DNA from: Symbiodinium natans
Taxonomy: Eukaryota; Sar; Dinophyceae; Suessiales; Symbiodiniaceae
DNA length: 64,000 bases
Reading direction: 5' to 3'
NCBI GenBank assembly: GCA_905221605.1
Contig: CAJNDS010002523.1
Span: 1,958,800-2,022,799, forward strand
The stretch's first letter is position 1, and every line of letters begins with the position of its first letter. The notes beneath the pieces are model-generated. The model made no database searches. It was not told the DNA's origin and worked only from the letters and a program-made list of their open reading frames with translations. The translations under genes were made by a program, and so were the position numbers. Of this stretch, positions 63,340 to 64,000 are shown one piece after another.

Positions 63340-63410
63340 AACAGCAACCCAGCTTGCTGCACGCCTGCCGTCGTCCATGCGCTGCATCGCCTTCAGCGGG
63401 ACTTCGATGG
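63340..63410 (-). pseudogene. Duplicate of exon 49879-49955, one base shorter
   Basis: Encodes PLKAMQRMDDGRRAASW. Lacks one T of the partner near the 5' end, changing phase. Confidence 0.45.
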
Positions 63411-63565
63411 CTTAGGGTTTGGGGTTTAGGGATTTAGAGTTTAGGGATTTAGGGTTTAGGGATTCAGGAATGTAGGGTGTAAGGATTTCGGTTGTAGGGT
63501 TATACCGGAATACCGGAATATACAGAACCCTAAACCCGCAAAGTCAAACCCGACTAGAAGCAGCC

Positions 63566-63634
63566 CCGGCATCTGCTGCCGGGTGGCTTCTTGTAGACTT
63601 GCACTTCACGCGTGCAGGGCTTCAGGAAATCTTC
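63566..63634 (-). CDS. Small exon, duplicate of 50249-50317
   Basis: Encodes EDFLKPCTREVQVYKK. Same 69-bp length as its partner; acceptor CTGGGCCTCAG. The donor position reads CCG|GGGCTG, so the partner's GTTTAGGG donor has been lost here. Confidence 0.55.
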
Positions 63635-63640
63635 CTGAGG

Positions 63641-64000
63641 CCCAGGGTTTAGGGTTCAGGGTTTAAGGTTTGGGGTTAGGGCTTGGCGTTTAGGGTGTAG
63701 GGTGTAGGGTTAGTCGCTTAGGGGTTAGAAGCTTAGGGTTCAAGGGAATGTTACCGGAACCACCCCCTGAAAGAGATGCAAAAAACATGAGGGTACATAA
63801 GGGGTAGCCAGGGGAAACTGCCACGTAATCGTGTCCAAGCCAGAAGGGAAGCCCGCGAGGAGGAGTTTTGGTACCGTACATTCGATACAACCATGGAATC
63901 CTTGGCTGCACTTAGGAGGGTAGCTGTAAATTAAACTCTTAGCTGCCTTACTAGGAAACCCAACAAACCCAAAAAGGCTAAGGATAAAAAGTTACAGTAA
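63641..64000. other. Telomere-like repeat and unique tail, no gene seen
   Basis: 63645-63740 is TTTAGGG-type repeat. 63745-64000 is unique, and the 73-codon minus frame there has no support beyond being open. Confidence 0.4.

Larger units (their letters stand above)
61260..63640 (-). repeat. Segmental duplication, copy 2
   Basis: Partner of 47800-50330, same order and orientation of four exon islands. Two of the shared exons carry one-base length differences here that shift the frame (near 63195 and 63400). This copy may therefore be a pseudogene, or the other may be; the sequence alone does not tell. Confidence 0.8.

Overview
This window looks like nuclear DNA of a dinoflagellate. Three things point there. 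A 20-nt match to the conserved dinoflagellate spliced leader sits on the minus strand at 31651-31670. Plant-type telomere-like heptamers (TTTAGGG and variants) are scattered in both orientations over most of the window. GC-rich retroelements and very small exons are embedded in that repeat sea. I ran no database search; family names rest on motifs I can read.

Layout. 1-2.96 kb: AT-rich tandem repeat, telomere-like arrays, microsatellites and a small MITE. 2.97-13.03 kb: a complete minus-strand Ty1/copia-type LTR retrotransposon with 153-bp LTRs differing at one base and a 5-bp target duplication (ACCCC). It carries gag, protease, integrase, RT/RNase H and then a 2-oxoglutarate/Fe(II)-oxygenase-like domain. 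Its long leader holds a stem-loop array, fold-back repeats and a tRNA-like sequence. 13-24.6 kb: telomere-like repeat with exon-like islands and MITEs. 24.6-31.7 kb: a minus-strand tyrosine-recombinase (DIRS/Ngaro-like) retroelement with split direct repeats, whose 5' end carries the relic spliced leader. 31.7-34 kb: an AT-rich island of unknown origin. 34-42 kb: minisatellites, large (TAC)n arrays and minus-strand exons, including an ISXO2/Merlin-like transposase-domain gene. 42-51.3 kb: a multi-exon minus-strand gene made of tiny exons, with a P-loop-like and a DTEG motif. 51.9-53.3 kb: a multi-pass membrane protein gene. 53.4-55.4 kb: a seven-repeat EAR/EPTP beta-propeller gene broken by a poly-G run. 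55.6-64 kb: more tiny exons, including a diverged duplicate of the 47.8-50.3 kb exon block.

The main pattern is this. In the telomere-like regions, most non-repeat islands that read as good coding exons lie between CCCTAAA-type repeat on the left and TTTAGGG-type repeat on the right. On the sense strand many introns therefore begin (G)TTTAGGG and end CCCTAAAC...AG. The repeat supplies or abuts the splice sites and gives the two intron ends complementary sequence, so it behaves like an intron-forming (introner-like) repeat. Almost all coding evidence is on the minus strand.

Limits: exon joins, especially in the small-exon genes, are read by eye from open frames, GC-rich third positions and splice-like sequences. 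The larger genes carry frame breaks that could be real decay or sequencing error at homopolymers.
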